Source of the DNA: Methanothermobacter sp. MT-2
GTDB lineage: Archaea > Methanobacteriota > Methanobacteria > Methanobacteriales > DSM-23052
Assembly (NCBI GenBank): GCA_003584625.1
Contig: AP017647.1
Location: 1,040,603-1,104,602 of the forward strand
Length of the DNA: 64,000 nt
Reading direction: 5' to 3'
Made by a program: the position numbers and the translations under genes. Of the stretch, positions 29,091-37,874 are shown piece by piece. Below the pieces are notes generated by a model. It ran no database searches. It was not told the origin of the DNA and saw only the letters and a program-made list of their open reading frames with translations. Position 1 is the first letter of the stretch, and every line of letters begins with the position of its first letter.

Positions 29091-29854
29091 TGATAACATG
29101 CCTAATAGAAGACACCGGCCCCCTAAAAGCCGAACATGGGTTATCCCTCCACATAAACAAAAATCTACTATTTGATATGGGTCAAAGCAATTCATTCATT
29201 GAAAATGCCCAGAAGCTCAAAATAGACATATCCAAGATAAAATATGCCCTCATATCACATGGACACTATGACCATGGCGGCGGCCTCCCATACTTCCTAA
29301 AGGAGAATAAGATAGCAAAGATTTACGTGGGGGATAGTGCTTTTTCCAGACGCTATGCGAACGACAATGGATCCTGGCGTTATATTGGCCTAGATGAGAG
29401 CTTGAAAGATAACCCTCGGATAAAAAAATTGAAAAAAGACACTAAAATAACCAGAGATTGTAAAATACTAACTAATATCCAAAAGTTTTTCCCCACCCCA
29501 GAAGGAAACAACAAACTCTATAAGATGTCAGGTGACAGGCTAGTCCTTGACGATTTCAGGGATGAGATAATCCTAGTAATAGAAAGAGCTGATGGTCTGA
29601 TCGTTTTAACTGGATGCTCACATCGCGGCATCCTTAACATAATAGAGAACGTGAAGAGAAGATATAACAAACCCATAAAAGCCCTTATAGGAGGATTCCA
29701 TATAAAAGCCAAAGAAGCCAAGGGTCTGCTTGAAAAATTCGAGGAAATAGAGGAAATCTACACCGGCCATTGCACATCAAAAAAAGCCTACAAAATACTT
29801 GAAAGACTAGACAATATAAAGCCTCTACATACAGGGACCAGGATAAAAATTTAA
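29087..29854 (+). CDS. MBL-fold hydrolase (COG1237, dihydropterin-methyl-RFA-P synthase-like)
   Basis: 255 residues. ISHGHYDHGGGLPYF is an intact metallo-beta-lactamase metal motif; VLTGCSHRGILNII and YTGHCTSKKAY give the later His ligands. The family includes the enzyme proposed to make the pterin-RFA phosphate of methanopterin synthesis, but paralogues have other roles. It starts within the end of the kinase-like gene. Confidence 0.82.
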   Translation: MMITCLIEDTGPLKAEHGLSLHINKNLLFDMGQSNSFIENAQKLKIDISKIKYALISHGHYDHGGGLPYFLKENKIAKIYVGDSAFSRRYANDNGSWRYIGLDESLKDNPRIKKLKKDTKITRDCKILTNIQKFFPTPEGNNKLYKMSGDRLVLDDFRDEIILVIERADGLIVLTGCSHRGILNIIENVKRRYNKPIKALIGGFHIKAKEAKGLLEKFEEIEEIYTGHCTSKKAYKILERLDNIKPLHTGTRIKI

Positions 29855-29882
29855 TAAGAATAAAAAACAGAAAAACTATCCT

Positions 29883-30743
29883 ATGAAATCCAAGGTTTTA
29901 TTTTTTATATTAGCTATTCTCTGTCTAGTAGGTGTTGTGGTTGCTCATCAGCCACGGCTTACACCATCAAACGCACCAATAGACAATCCCATAATCATAA
30001 AAAACCCGGAGATTTCACAGGCATTCTATGGCCAGCTCCAGGGCAAACCAGTCTATTATATGATAGAATCTCCCAAAGAGTTCAGATTATATGTTAACAT
30101 CTTAGTACCGGATAATCCAGGGGAGGATAAACTCGTATCAGCCAAGATAATAGACAGTAAAGGCAAAACCATAAAAGAACTAGGCCCCGATAACTGGGAG
30201 TCCTATTTTGAAGAGTTCGGGGGCGACTATTACCTTAAAGGCCCGGAATTTAATGAAACACTACCGGCTGGAAAATATTATATAATGGTATTCAACAGGG
30301 AAAACCAGGGCAAATATGCCCTTGCAGTCGGTGACATAGAATCATTCCCAGCTGACGAGGCCCTTAAATCCATCATACTCCTACCAATATTAAAAGCAGA
30401 AATATTCAACGTACCTGTAGCTGAATTGTTCCTACAATTCCTTGGTATTATACTAGCAATGGGCACCTTCATATCCTTAAATTTCACCGAGAAAAACACT
30501 AACACAAAAAGGCTTATAATGATCAGCTGGACAGGCATAATATTAACCACGATAATGTGGGGTTTACACTACATCCAAAACCCACTCAACATACTCGCAA
30601 ACATCCAAAACATTATACTCCTAGTTATAATAATATTAACTTGGAAATTCAACAAGCAAATCCTAGAAAAACATCCAAAATGGACCAGCAGAACCCTTAT
30701 GATATTCTGGCTAATCTTCCTACTACTCAGAGTAACAATATAA
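29883..30743 (+). CDS. Conserved membrane protein with extracytoplasmic N-domain
   Basis: 286 residues. An N-terminal signal peptide or anchor (VLFFILAILCLVGVVVAHQ) is followed by about 150 residues with a beta-rich, jelly-roll-like look (LPAGKYYIMVFNRENQGKYALAVGD), then four transmembrane helices near the C-terminus. I do not recognise a family with known function. It follows the MBL gene by 28 nt and probably ends the operon. Confidence 0.75.
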   Translation: MKSKVLFFILAILCLVGVVVAHQPRLTPSNAPIDNPIIIKNPEISQAFYGQLQGKPVYYMIESPKEFRLYVNILVPDNPGEDKLVSAKIIDSKGKTIKELGPDNWESYFEEFGGDYYLKGPEFNETLPAGKYYIMVFNRENQGKYALAVGDIESFPADEALKSIILLPILKAEIFNVPVAELFLQFLGIILAMGTFISLNFTEKNTNTKRLIMISWTGIILTTIMWGLHYIQNPLNILANIQNIILLVIIILTWKFNKQILEKHPKWTSRTLMIFWLIFLLLRVTI

Positions 30744-30793
30744 ATAATAGAGAAGAATCCAAAGAAAGAATATAGACCTTCAAAGTGTTGTCC

Positions 30794-30928
30794 ATCCCCC
30801 CCAAATACAAGAATTATAAGTAGGACGCCCAAACTTGTATAGGATCTTATCACATATCCATTTGCATCCAAAGCTTGGCATTGGAATCTCAAGAAACTTC
30901 CAATATTATACATCGAAATGGGGGGGAT
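30794..30928. ncRNA. Candidate structured RNA upstream of ino1
   Basis: ATCCCCCCCA (30794-30803) pairs perfectly with TGGGGGGGAT (30919-30928) over 10 bp. Nested within are CCAA-AGC-TTGG (30869-30879), TTGGAA/TTCCAA (30881-30903) and ACAAG/CTTGT (30807-30838). Such a GC-rich, enclosed multibranch layout in an A/T-rich spacer of a thermophile is what structured RNAs look like. Strand and function are unknown. Confidence 0.45.
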
Positions 30929-30959
30929 CAGAGGCCCACATTATTTAAGCGAAAGATTT

Positions 30960-30984
30960 AATAATCGAAATACGTATGATTATT
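30960..30984 (+). promoter_or_regulatory. Inverted repeat upstream of ino1
   Basis: AATAATC (30960-30966) and GATTATT (30978-30984) form an inverted repeat around a TACGTA core, 58 nt before the ino1 start. It could be an operator or simply a promoter-region palindrome. Confidence 0.3.
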
Positions 30985-31041
30985 AGTAGTTGATCACTCT
31001 AACCAAGATAAACCTTGAACTTGTTTGAGAAGGTGTTATAA

Positions 31042-32139
31042 TTGGGTAAGATAAAAATCGCTATTATAGGCGTGGGGAATTGTACAAGCTCTTTAATCCA
31101 AGGAATATACTATTATAGTGAGAAGGATGAAAAAGATGCCATAGGATTAATGCACTGGGACATAGGCGGCTACAAACCCAGTGACATAGAAGTAGTAGCC
31201 GCATTTGACATCGACAAGAGAAAAGTGGGGAAAGATTTGAGCGAAGCAATATTCGCCCCTCCAAATTGCACAAAAATATTCTGTGAAAACATACCATGGA
31301 TGGACGTCAAGGTCTCAATGGGGCCAGTGCTCGATGGTGTGGCACCCCACATGAAAGAATATGATGAAAAATACACCTTTTCAGTTGCAGACAAGGAACC
31401 AGCAGATGTTGTGGAAGTCCTAGAAGACAGCGGAGCCGAAATACTCTTAAATTATCTTCCAGTCGGCTCTGAGGAAGCCACACGCTACTATGCTGAATGC
31501 GCGCTCAAAGCAGGGGTTGCATTCATAAATAACATGCCAGTATTCATCGCAAGCAACCCAACCTGGGCTTCACGCTTCGAAAAAGCAGGCCTTCCCATAA
31601 TCGGGGATGATATAAAAGCCCAGATAGGAGCCACCATAACACATAGGACCTTGACACAGTTGTTCAAAAACAGGGGTGTTAAGTTAGATAGAACATACCA
31701 GTTAAATACTGGTGGGAACACTGATTTCCTCAACATGCTAAATCGTAGCCGACTCGATTCAAAGAAAAAATCAAAGACAGAGGCCGTGCAATCCATCCTA
31801 GGCGATGAAAGACTAGACCCAGAAAACATACATATAGGACCAAGTGACTATGTACCATGGCAGAAAGACAACAAGGTATGTTATCTGCGCATGGAAGGCA
31901 GAATCTTTGGTGATGTTCCAATGAACCTTGAACTCCGACTCAGTGTTGAAGATTCACCCAACTCTGCCGGTTGCGTGATAGATGCTATAAGATGTTGTAA
32001 GTTAGCCCTCCAAAGAGGGATTGCAGGTCCCTTAACATCTATATCAGCTTATATGATGAAACACCCACCAATACAATATCCTGATGAGGAAGCAGCCAAG
32101 CTAGTTGATAAGTTCATCAGAGGAGAAATTGAAAGATGA
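31042..32139 (+). CDS. ino1: Inositol-1-phosphate synthase
   Basis: 365 residues. An NAD-dependent isomerase-type reaction turns glucose-6-phosphate into inositol-1-phosphate for archaetidylinositol lipids and di-inositol-phosphate solutes. [16 protein letters not shown] is the Rossmann N-terminus; [38 protein letters not shown] and [17 protein letters not shown] are the synthase motifs. The start is TTG 31042 behind AAGGTGTT. It stands alone with a 298-bp upstream region that contains the candidate structured RNA. Confidence 0.93.
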   Translation: MGKIKIAIIGVGNCTSSLIQGIYYYSEKDEKDAIGLMHWDIGGYKPSDIEVVAAFDIDKRKVGKDLSEAIFAPPNCTKIFCENIPWMDVKVSMGPVLDGVAPHMKEYDEKYTFSVADKEPADVVEVLEDSGAEILLNYLPVGSEEATRYYAECALKAGVAFINNMPVFIASNPTWASRFEKAGLPIIGDDIKAQIGATITHRTLTQLFKNRGVKLDRTYQLNTGGNTDFLNMLNRSRLDSKKKSKTEAVQSILGDERLDPENIHIGPSDYVPWQKDNKVCYLRMEGRIFGDVPMNLELRLSVEDSPNSAGCVIDAIRCCKLALQRGIAGPLTSISAYMMKHPPIQYPDEEAAKLVDKFIRGEIER

Positions 32140-32556
32140 TCATATCTCCTCGAATAGGCAAGTTTTGTCTCCAAGACCCCAACATTTCACTTCTTTTAAA
32201 TCTATAGACTCTCCCAGGGTTGATCCGAGCAAACCTGCTAGTAAACCGCCTTCAAAATGGCAGAGTGGCCTTCCAACCTCTGGGAGCCCGGAACATGTGG
32301 CGCATTCATCCACTTTAACCTTCACAGGATCTCTGCCCAAGATTGTTACTTTACCTATCCTTTTTTCCATGAAAAATGTGACTATTTCATCTAGTGAATC
32401 TATTTTTATATTCGCAGCCTCATCCTTAGCTCCATTGTATATTAGGCCGTCAACTCGTTCACCCAGCATCTCAACTGGTAGGAAGCGGATTATGCGGAAG
32501 AATTCAACATCAACAAACCTTCCAATGTTAGGTCTTTCAATCATCCCAAATTCCAT
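32140..32556 (-). CDS. V4R (4-vinyl reductase-type) domain protein
   Basis: 138 residues. The C-terminal half (VKVDECATCSGLPEVGRPLCHFEGGLLAGLLG and CWGLGDKTCLFEE) is a V4R domain, a small-ligand-binding fold with conserved Cys and His residues, often in regulators or light-independent protochlorophyllide-type enzymes. ATG 32556 has GGGGGT upstream. It ends 1 bp from the ino1 stop on the other strand. Confidence 0.85.
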   Translation of the reverse strand: MEFGMIERPNIGRFVDVEFFRIIRFLPVEMLGERVDGLIYNGAKDEAANIKIDSLDEIVTFFMEKRIGKVTILGRDPVKVKVDECATCSGLPEVGRPLCHFEGGLLAGLLGSTLGESIDLKEVKCWGLGDKTCLFEEI

Positions 32557-32889
32557 CAAATCAACCCCCACATTTTATAAGTCCTTTAAAGAATAAAAAA
32601 TTTAACCTTCAAGCACCTCGGGAAAGAATTCGTCAAATGGGGGGGCTATGACCTCAAATCATAAAAAAAATTTAACTCTCAATGGGGGGTTTTTTGTCTT
32701 TCTGATGCTTTTAAGACCCCCCCACACCTTAAAGGGAGGTTATACAATGTGGGGGTGTGTGGAATAGTTAAATTTCAGATACTTCAAATGCCAGAAAAAC
32801 CTTAGGGATGTTCCACCCTAAGGGATTTCAGCTAACTGTAGTGAGAAAAACTAGCCCAGACTTTAATAAGAGGGTGCGGGTGGGGGCTG
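32557..32889. other. Non-coding region with G/C runs and hairpins
   Basis: No gene seen. It contains runs of six to seven G or C, a near repeat of ataaaaaaatttaac at about 32593 and 32662, and a perfect hairpin CCTTAGGG (32800-32807)/CCCTAAGG (32816-32823). The G-runs differ sharply from the surrounding A/T-rich spacers. Confidence 0.4.
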
Positions 32890-32981
32890 TACCCCCCCAG
32901 AACCCCCCCTAAAATGAAGTCCTTTGATGTAAAGTCAAGTGGGGGGGGAGAAGCTCCACCGGCTAGGTTGGAGTAGTTCAC
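32890..32981 (+). mobile_element. IS200/IS605 (TnpB) right-end relic
   Basis: The frame AATGAAGTCCTTTGA (913-927 of this kilobase) resembles the last codons (N-E-V-x-stop) of TnpB, followed by TGTAAAGTCAAGTGG, gggagaagc, a terminal hairpin CTCCA-ccggctaggt-TGGAG (32954-32973) and TAGTTCAC. The same layout recurs at 47,775-47,850 on the other strand. The rest of tnpB is gone. The end overlaps the stop codon of the neighbouring ferredoxin gene. Confidence 0.72.
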
Positions 32982-33163
32982 TCTGGTTTTATTTTAATGG
33001 CCTCGTTTGGGCATACATCCATGCACACCTCACATTCGTTACAGTCTTCTGGGTTCTGAACCTCTAATCTGTCGTTAACTATTATAAGTATTTCCATCGG
33101 GCATAAATCGGCACATTCTCCACATGCATCACATTTATCATAGTCTATAATTATCTTCGCCAT
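32978..33163 (-). CDS. 2[4Fe-4S] ferredoxin
   Basis: 61 residues with two complete cluster motifs, CDACGECADLCP and CNECEVCMDVCP. Such small ferredoxins carry low-potential electrons between hydrogenases, formylmethanofuran dehydrogenase and biosynthetic oxidoreductases. Start ATG 33163 has GAGGAGAA upstream. Its stop codon TGA coincides with the outer end of the IS605 relic, so the last residues may have been changed by the insertion. Confidence 0.93.
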   Translation of the reverse strand: MAKIIIDYDKCDACGECADLCPMEILIIVNDRLEVQNPEDCNECEVCMDVCPNEAIKIKPE

Positions 33164-33875
33164 CTTTGATTCTCCTCTCTTCCTTTTTTTGATTATCCTT
33201 TAGATTTTACTTTATGGTAAACCACCCAATGTGATTTTTCGGGACAAACCCTTGTAAAGGGTTTGTTACGGTTGGGTGGCCTTCTATTCATCTGGGGGGT
33301 GTGATTTTCCCCCTTCATTTTTTCAGGCTAACATTCCAGATTGGGGGTGTGGCGGCTTCTCTGTGAATTTCAAACCGCAATTTAATGTCCTGCACCAAAT
33401 TAGGTTTATTGCACCTCTAATTGGTGCAGAGGAAGTACAAGAGTGAAATCAACAAAAAAAACAACTTTTAACCCCTTTCAGTTTAGCCTTATATTCAGTA
33501 TGGAACAAGAATATTTAAAGTTTACGATGTGAATTACTCTCAATATTGCAAAGGGGCTTCCCCGCTTCAATGATGAGGCCGGCTATTACCAGTGAAAGTT
33601 TCATCTCAGTCAGGCTATTAAAGCTGTCACATTCTTATCCTCTGCCAGTTACTATCATTTTATAATCTTATAGGCTTTTCGGCTCCCCACACGTACTGTA
33701 GTGGTTCCCGTCGATTTAATTAAATTTTTACAATGCATATATTGTGGATGCACCCTATGATTGGTAATAATATAATGTTCTGATATTATGACGAGTCTCA
33801 TTTCCTTGTTGTTGAAGTATTTAAGTCAGTTCATCCCTATGTATATAAAGATGATCAATCGCCGTGAGGGTCAGC
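33164..33875. other. 712-bp non-coding region with strong hairpins
   Basis: No gene found on either strand. Two notable structures: a two-tier stem (CCACCCAA 33222-33229 with TTGGGTGG 33272-33279, enclosing ACAAACCCTT 33244-33253 with AAGGGTTTGT 33257-33266), and CTGCACCAA (33390-33398) with TTGGTGCAG (33421-33429). The right part holds the promoter of pycB (tatataaag at 33841-33849). Confidence 0.5.
33222..33279. ncRNA. Two-tier hairpin, candidate structured RNA
   Basis: The inner 10-bp stem with a 3-nt loop and the outer 8-bp stem are both perfect and coaxial. It lies about 60 bp upstream of the ferredoxin start on the minus strand, so it could be an untranslated RNA, a 5' leader element, or a relic of the IS605 element's other end. 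Confidence 0.4.
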
Positions 33876-35585
33876 ATGAAAAGGATAAAAATCGTTGAAA
33901 CAGCATTCAGAGATGCGCATCAATCACTCCTTGCAACCCGTATGCGTACACGGGACATGTTACCCATAGCCGAGGAAATGGATAAAGTGGGCTTTTTTTC
34001 ATTAGAAGCATGGGGTGGTGCAACCTTCGATACTTGTATAAGATACCTTAATGAAGACCCATGGGAACGCCTAAGAAAATTAGATGAAAAGGTCAAAAAA
34101 ACCCCAATACAGATGCTTTTAAGGGGTCAGAACCTTGTAGGATATAAACACTATCCCGATGATATAGTTAAAAAGTTTGTTGAGAAGGCCTATGAGAACG
34201 GTGTTGACATCTTCAGGATATTCGACGCCCTGAATGATATCAGAAACATGGAATATGCTATTAAAGTAGCTAAGGATCAGGGAACCCATGTCCAGGGCAC
34301 AATCTGTTATACAATAAGCCCATACCATACACTTGAAAAGTATGTGGAATTTGCCAAGGAACTAGAGGCTCTGGAATGCGATTCAGTAGCTATAAAAGAC
34401 ATGGCCGGTCTCATATCACCACATGACGCGTATGAACTCGTGAAGGCCCTTAAAGAGGAGACAGATTTGCTTGTGAATCTTCATTGTCATTGTACGAGTG
34501 GCATGACCCCCATGGGATACTATGCCGCTTGCGAAGCCGGTGTGGATATATTAGACACTGCCATATCTCCCCTTTCATGGGGTGCTTCACAACCCCCAAC
34601 TGAGAGTGTGGTAGCCGCCCTCAAGGGCACACCATATGACACCGGCCTTAAGCTTAAAAGATTAACTAAGATAAAGAAATATTTTGAAGAAATCCGGGAA
34701 AAATACAAGTCGATTTTGGATCCCATAGCAGAACGTATAGATACAGATGTTCTCATCTACCAGATACCAGGTGGCATGCTATCAAACCTGGTAGCCCAAC
34801 TTAAAGAACAAGACGCCCTAGACCGCTATGATGATGTTTTAAAGGAAATGCCAAAGGTCAGAAAAGACATGGGATACCCTCCCCTGGTAACCCCAACAAG
34901 TCAAATCGTCGGCATACAAGCCGTGATGAACGTGCTCGCAGGTGAAAGATACAAGATGGTGTCAAACGAGGTTAAAGATTATTTCAGGGGCCTCTATGGA
35001 AGACCACCAGCACCCTTAAACCCAAAGGTAGCTGCTAAGGTAATAGGGGATGAGGAGCCCATAGACTGCAGACCCGCGGACATACTAGAACCACAATTTG
35101 AAAAATATAAGAGAGAGGGTGAAAAACTTGGAATAATCTATAAAGAAGAGGATATTTTAACATTCGCACTTTATCCCACCGTAGCCCCAAAGTTCCTCAG
35201 GGGAGAAATCGAAGAGGAACCATTAGAACCGCCGAAAGAAGCTGCAGCGCCGGCAGAAGCTATTCCAACAGAGTACCTTGTGGAAGTTGATGGGGATGAA
35301 TTCGAAGTTAAAGTGATACCCACAGGTTACGTATCTATTGAAGAAAAGGTTAAAAAGCCAGAAGAGCCAGTTGAAGGTGCTGTGGAATCCACAATGCAGG
35401 GAATGGTCGTGAAACTAAAGGTTAAAGAGGGTGACATTGTAGAAGAAGGGGATGTTGTGGCTGTGATAGAAGCCATGAAAATGGAAAATGATATACAAGC
35501 ACCACATTCTGGGGTCGTGGAGAAAATATACATCGAGGAAGGGGAAAAAGTAGAAGCCGGAGACGTCCTCATGATAATAAAATAA
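33876..35585 (+). CDS. pycB: Pyruvate carboxylase subunit B
   Basis: 569 residues. The carboxyltransferase domain begins with ETAFRDAHQSLLATRMRT and includes EAWGGATFD, KDMAGL and NLHCHCTSGM; the C-terminal biotin carrier domain ends with VIEAMKMENDI, with the biotinylated Lys in AMKM. With a separately encoded biotin carboxylase (pycA, not in this window) it makes oxaloacetate for the incomplete reductive TCA pathway. ATG 33876 with GAGGG upstream is preferred to GTG 33864. Promoter-like tatataaag lies at about 33841. Confidence 0.95.
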   Translation: MKRIKIVETAFRDAHQSLLATRMRTRDMLPIAEEMDKVGFFSLEAWGGATFDTCIRYLNEDPWERLRKLDEKVKKTPIQMLLRGQNLVGYKHYPDDIVKKFVEKAYENGVDIFRIFDALNDIRNMEYAIKVAKDQGTHVQGTICYTISPYHTLEKYVEFAKELEALECDSVAIKDMAGLISPHDAYELVKALKEETDLLVNLHCHCTSGMTPMGYYAACEAGVDILDTAISPLSWGASQPPTESVVAALKGTPYDTGLKLKRLTKIKKYFEEIREKYKSILDPIAERIDTDVLIYQIPGGMLSNLVAQLKEQDALDRYDDVLKEMPKVRKDMGYPPLVTPTSQIVGIQAVMNVLAGERYKMVSNEVKDYFRGLYGRPPAPLNPKVAAKVIGDEEPIDCRPADILEPQFEKYKREGEKLGIIYKEEDILTFALYPTVAPKFLRGEIEEEPLEPPKEAAAPAEAIPTEYLVEVDGDEFEVKVIPTGYVSIEEKVKKPEEPVEGAVESTMQGMVVKLKVKEGDIVEEGDVVAVIEAMKMENDIQAPHSGVVEKIYIEEGEKVEAGDVLMIIK

Positions 35586-35587
35586 GA

Positions 35588-36259
35588 TCAAATCTTATAG
35601 ATTGTGGGATCTTTTATACCCGCAAGTTTAAAGGCCCTTTTCCTCCTCATACAAGATTCGCAGACGCCACAATGCAGTTTCCCGCCCTCATAACAAGAAT
35701 ATGTGGCTTCAAAGGGAACCCCAAGTCTATAACCTTCTATTATTATCTCTTTTTTTGTATAATCTATAAAAGGTGCTTTCACCTTAACATCAACCAGCGT
35801 ACCCATCTCTAGGGTCTTATTGAATGCTTCAAGGAATTTCTTGGAATTATCAAGGAATGTCGCGGCTTCCTCCTTATCCCAGCCTACTATGATGGCCCTT
35901 GCATCTAGTGCATCTGCATATGCTGCTCCAATAGAAGTGAACACGAGATTGCGGGCTGGAACCCAAACCTTCCTCGCGGTTTCCATAGCAACACTAGTGT
36001 CTAGTTCTTCCATGCTGGGTTTGGGTATTTTGGCTTCTGTTGTGAGGGCTGAACCTCCAAGTTTTCCAAGCCATGGAAGTTTAACAATATAATCTTTGAA
36101 TCCATATGATCTGCTTATAGTCTTGGCGGCTTCTATTTCCATCTTTGCACTTTTTTGCCCGTAATCAAATGTTATGCTGTGTATATCATACTTTTCTGCG
36201 AGTTTTATCGTGGCTATGGTGGAATCAAGGCCGCCTGAGAGTATGCTGATGGCTTTCAA
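35588..36259 (-). CDS. queC: 7-cyano-7-deazaguanine synthase QueC
   Basis: 223 residues. The ATP-dependent enzyme turns 7-carboxy-7-deazaguanine into preQ0, the precursor of archaeosine in tRNA. PP-loop SGGLDST is at the N-terminus and the zinc-binding region CYEGGKLHCGVCESC is near the C-terminus. The start overlaps the larC stop as ATGA, so the two genes are translationally coupled. Confidence 0.95.
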   Translation of the reverse strand: MKAISILSGGLDSTIATIKLAEKYDIHSITFDYGQKSAKMEIEAAKTISRSYGFKDYIVKLPWLGKLGGSALTTEAKIPKPSMEELDTSVAMETARKVWVPARNLVFTSIGAAYADALDARAIIVGWDKEEAATFLDNSKKFLEAFNKTLEMGTLVDVKVKAPFIDYTKKEIIIEGYRLGVPFEATYSCYEGGKLHCGVCESCMRRKRAFKLAGIKDPTIYKI

Positions 36260-37473
36260 TGGATTCCCCCGGTTTTTTTCTCCATTTTTGTTTTAAATTG
36301 TTTCTCGGCCATTTCCATAACTTTGCGAAGTGGTATTCCGGTTTGTGATGCTATTTTTTTCGCGTCTTCGTATTCTATCCGCGCAGCCACTATCTTAGAG
36401 TCTAGGAAGGCTACTTTGAATTTAGCTGTTCTTTCTCCTTTGATGTTAAGTTTAAAGGGTATTTTCTTTCTTTTGAGGATTGTTCTGTGTATTTGTGGGA
36501 ATATTCTTATGCCTAGGGTTCCTGTTTCTTTGAATATTTTCCTTAGTATAGTATCCTGGTTTTCTGGTTTTGTTATGACTTTTAGGAGGTGGCCTGGTCT
36601 GTTTTTTTTCATTATGGTGGGTGTTATTGTCACATCAAGCGCTCCTTCTTCTATGAGGCTGTCGAAGAGGTTTCCTAGTATTTCGCCTGTGAGATGGTCT
36701 AGGTTTGTTTCGAATAATATTATATTGTCCTCTTTTAGGCTTTTGCGTCCTTTTATGATTCTTAGGATGTTTGGGAAGTCTGGGTCCATTTTACCCGCGC
36801 CATAGCCGATCTCTTCGACCTCTATGGTGGGGTAGTATGTTTTGAATTCATCTGTCATGTTGACGAGTAGCGCCGCTCCTGTGGGTGTTGTAAGCTCCAT
36901 TTTAGCAGGCCCTCCATGTATTGGGGTTCCTCTTAGGATTTCTAGGGTTGCTGGAGCCGGGATTGGGATTTTCCCATGTTCTGATGTGGTTGAACCGCCG
37001 CCGATGGCTATTGGGAGTGAGTAGACTTTATCTTTGTCCATTCCAAGGCTGAAGTATCCGGATGCTGCTCCGAAGACATCTGCAACGGCGTCTGCTGCTC
37101 CTACTTCATGGAAGTGTATGTTGTTGAGTGTTTCTCCATGGACTTTTGCTTCTGCTTGTGCTATGGTGTGGAATACTGCTCTTGAAAATGAGATTATTTT
37201 ATCGTCTATGAGTGGATGTTCAATACTTTCAATTTTTTCTAGGAATTCAGGGTATGGGAGATGGGTTTTAGAGGCTTTTTCTACTTTAACATATGTGGCT
37301 CTTATACCGGCTCTTTTAACATCTGATACTTTGACCTTAGCACCTCCGAGATGGGATGCTGCGGCCTCCATCACCTCGATGATTTTGTCTGGATGGGCTC
37401 CAAGGTCTATTAGAGCCCCTATGATCATGTTACCCGCGACGCCGGCTAATTGCGGGTCTATAACCACTACCAT
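36256..37473 (-). CDS. larC: LarC-family protein (nickel-pincer cofactor synthesis, DUF111)
   Basis: 405 residues, one uninterrupted frame. The N-terminus VVIDPQLAGVAGNMIIGALIDLGA, the HFHEVGAADAVADVFGA motif and LTTPTGAALL identify LarC, the CTP-dependent nickel-insertion enzyme of the lactate racemase cofactor in bacteria. Many methanogens have LarC; what uses the cofactor there is not known. No larA/B/E is visible here. The coding strand is A/C-rich throughout. Confidence 0.9.
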   Translation of the reverse strand: MVVVIDPQLAGVAGNMIIGALIDLGAHPDKIIEVMEAAASHLGGAKVKVSDVKRAGIRATYVKVEKASKTHLPYPEFLEKIESIEHPLIDDKIISFSRAVFHTIAQAEAKVHGETLNNIHFHEVGAADAVADVFGAASGYFSLGMDKDKVYSLPIAIGGGSTTSEHGKIPIPAPATLEILRGTPIHGGPAKMELTTPTGAALLVNMTDEFKTYYPTIEVEEIGYGAGKMDPDFPNILRIIKGRKSLKEDNIILFETNLDHLTGEILGNLFDSLIEEGALDVTITPTIMKKNRPGHLLKVITKPENQDTILRKIFKETGTLGIRIFPQIHRTILKRKKIPFKLNIKGERTAKFKVAFLDSKIVAARIEYEDAKKIASQTGIPLRKVMEMAEKQFKTKMEKKTGGIH

Positions 37474-37488
37474 GGAGAATCAGCCATG

Positions 37489-37818
37489 TTATTCTGGTGA
37501 ATTCACGATTATGCGCTTCACAGGGACTTCTAGGAGTGTGTAACGTTTATCTGAAAGTTCATCTTTGAATCTTTCTATTATGGATTCTACTTGTTCCTCA
37601 TCAACAACTGAACAGAGGAGTATAGCATCCATTGCATGGTTTCTTATAAGGGTTATGGCAGATTCCGGATCCTCTCTCACAATGAATCCGCTCCATTCAC
37701 TAGGTGATATGCCTTTATATTCCACTATATAAAATCCTGTGACACCCTCCTCTGCAAGTATATTTATGGCCTTGCCAAGATTTTCAACTTCAATAAACAC
37801 CCTAAGATGCACCTTCAT
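37489..37818 (-). CDS. Conserved small protein, PII-like (function unknown)
   Basis: 109 residues with a beta-alpha-beta repeat pattern (HLRVFIEVENLGKAINILAEEGVTGFYIVEYKG ... AILLCSVVDEEQVESIIERFKDEL) that looks like a PII/ACT-type ferredoxin-like fold. I do not recognise a named family. It lies 15 bp upstream of larC on the same strand, so it is probably in the same operon as larC and queC. Confidence 0.75.
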   Translation of the reverse strand: MKVHLRVFIEVENLGKAINILAEEGVTGFYIVEYKGISPSEWSGFIVREDPESAITLIRNHAMDAILLCSVVDEEQVESIIERFKDELSDKRYTLLEVPVKRIIVNSPE

Positions 37819-37874
37819 AGTATCACCGAAGTTTAGATATGTAGAGATAACTAAATAAACTTTGGTGATCCCAA

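Noticed and set aside
30569-30913. 114-codon minus-strand frame across the spacer before ino1
   Set aside because: It is largely antisense to the membrane protein gene and lacks a ribosome binding site; the spacer shows RNA-like structure instead.
33540-33720. Possible C/D box guide RNA (ATGATGA and CTGA-like boxes)
   Set aside because: Boxes are not spaced as C-D'-C'-D on either strand and no terminal stem is seen.
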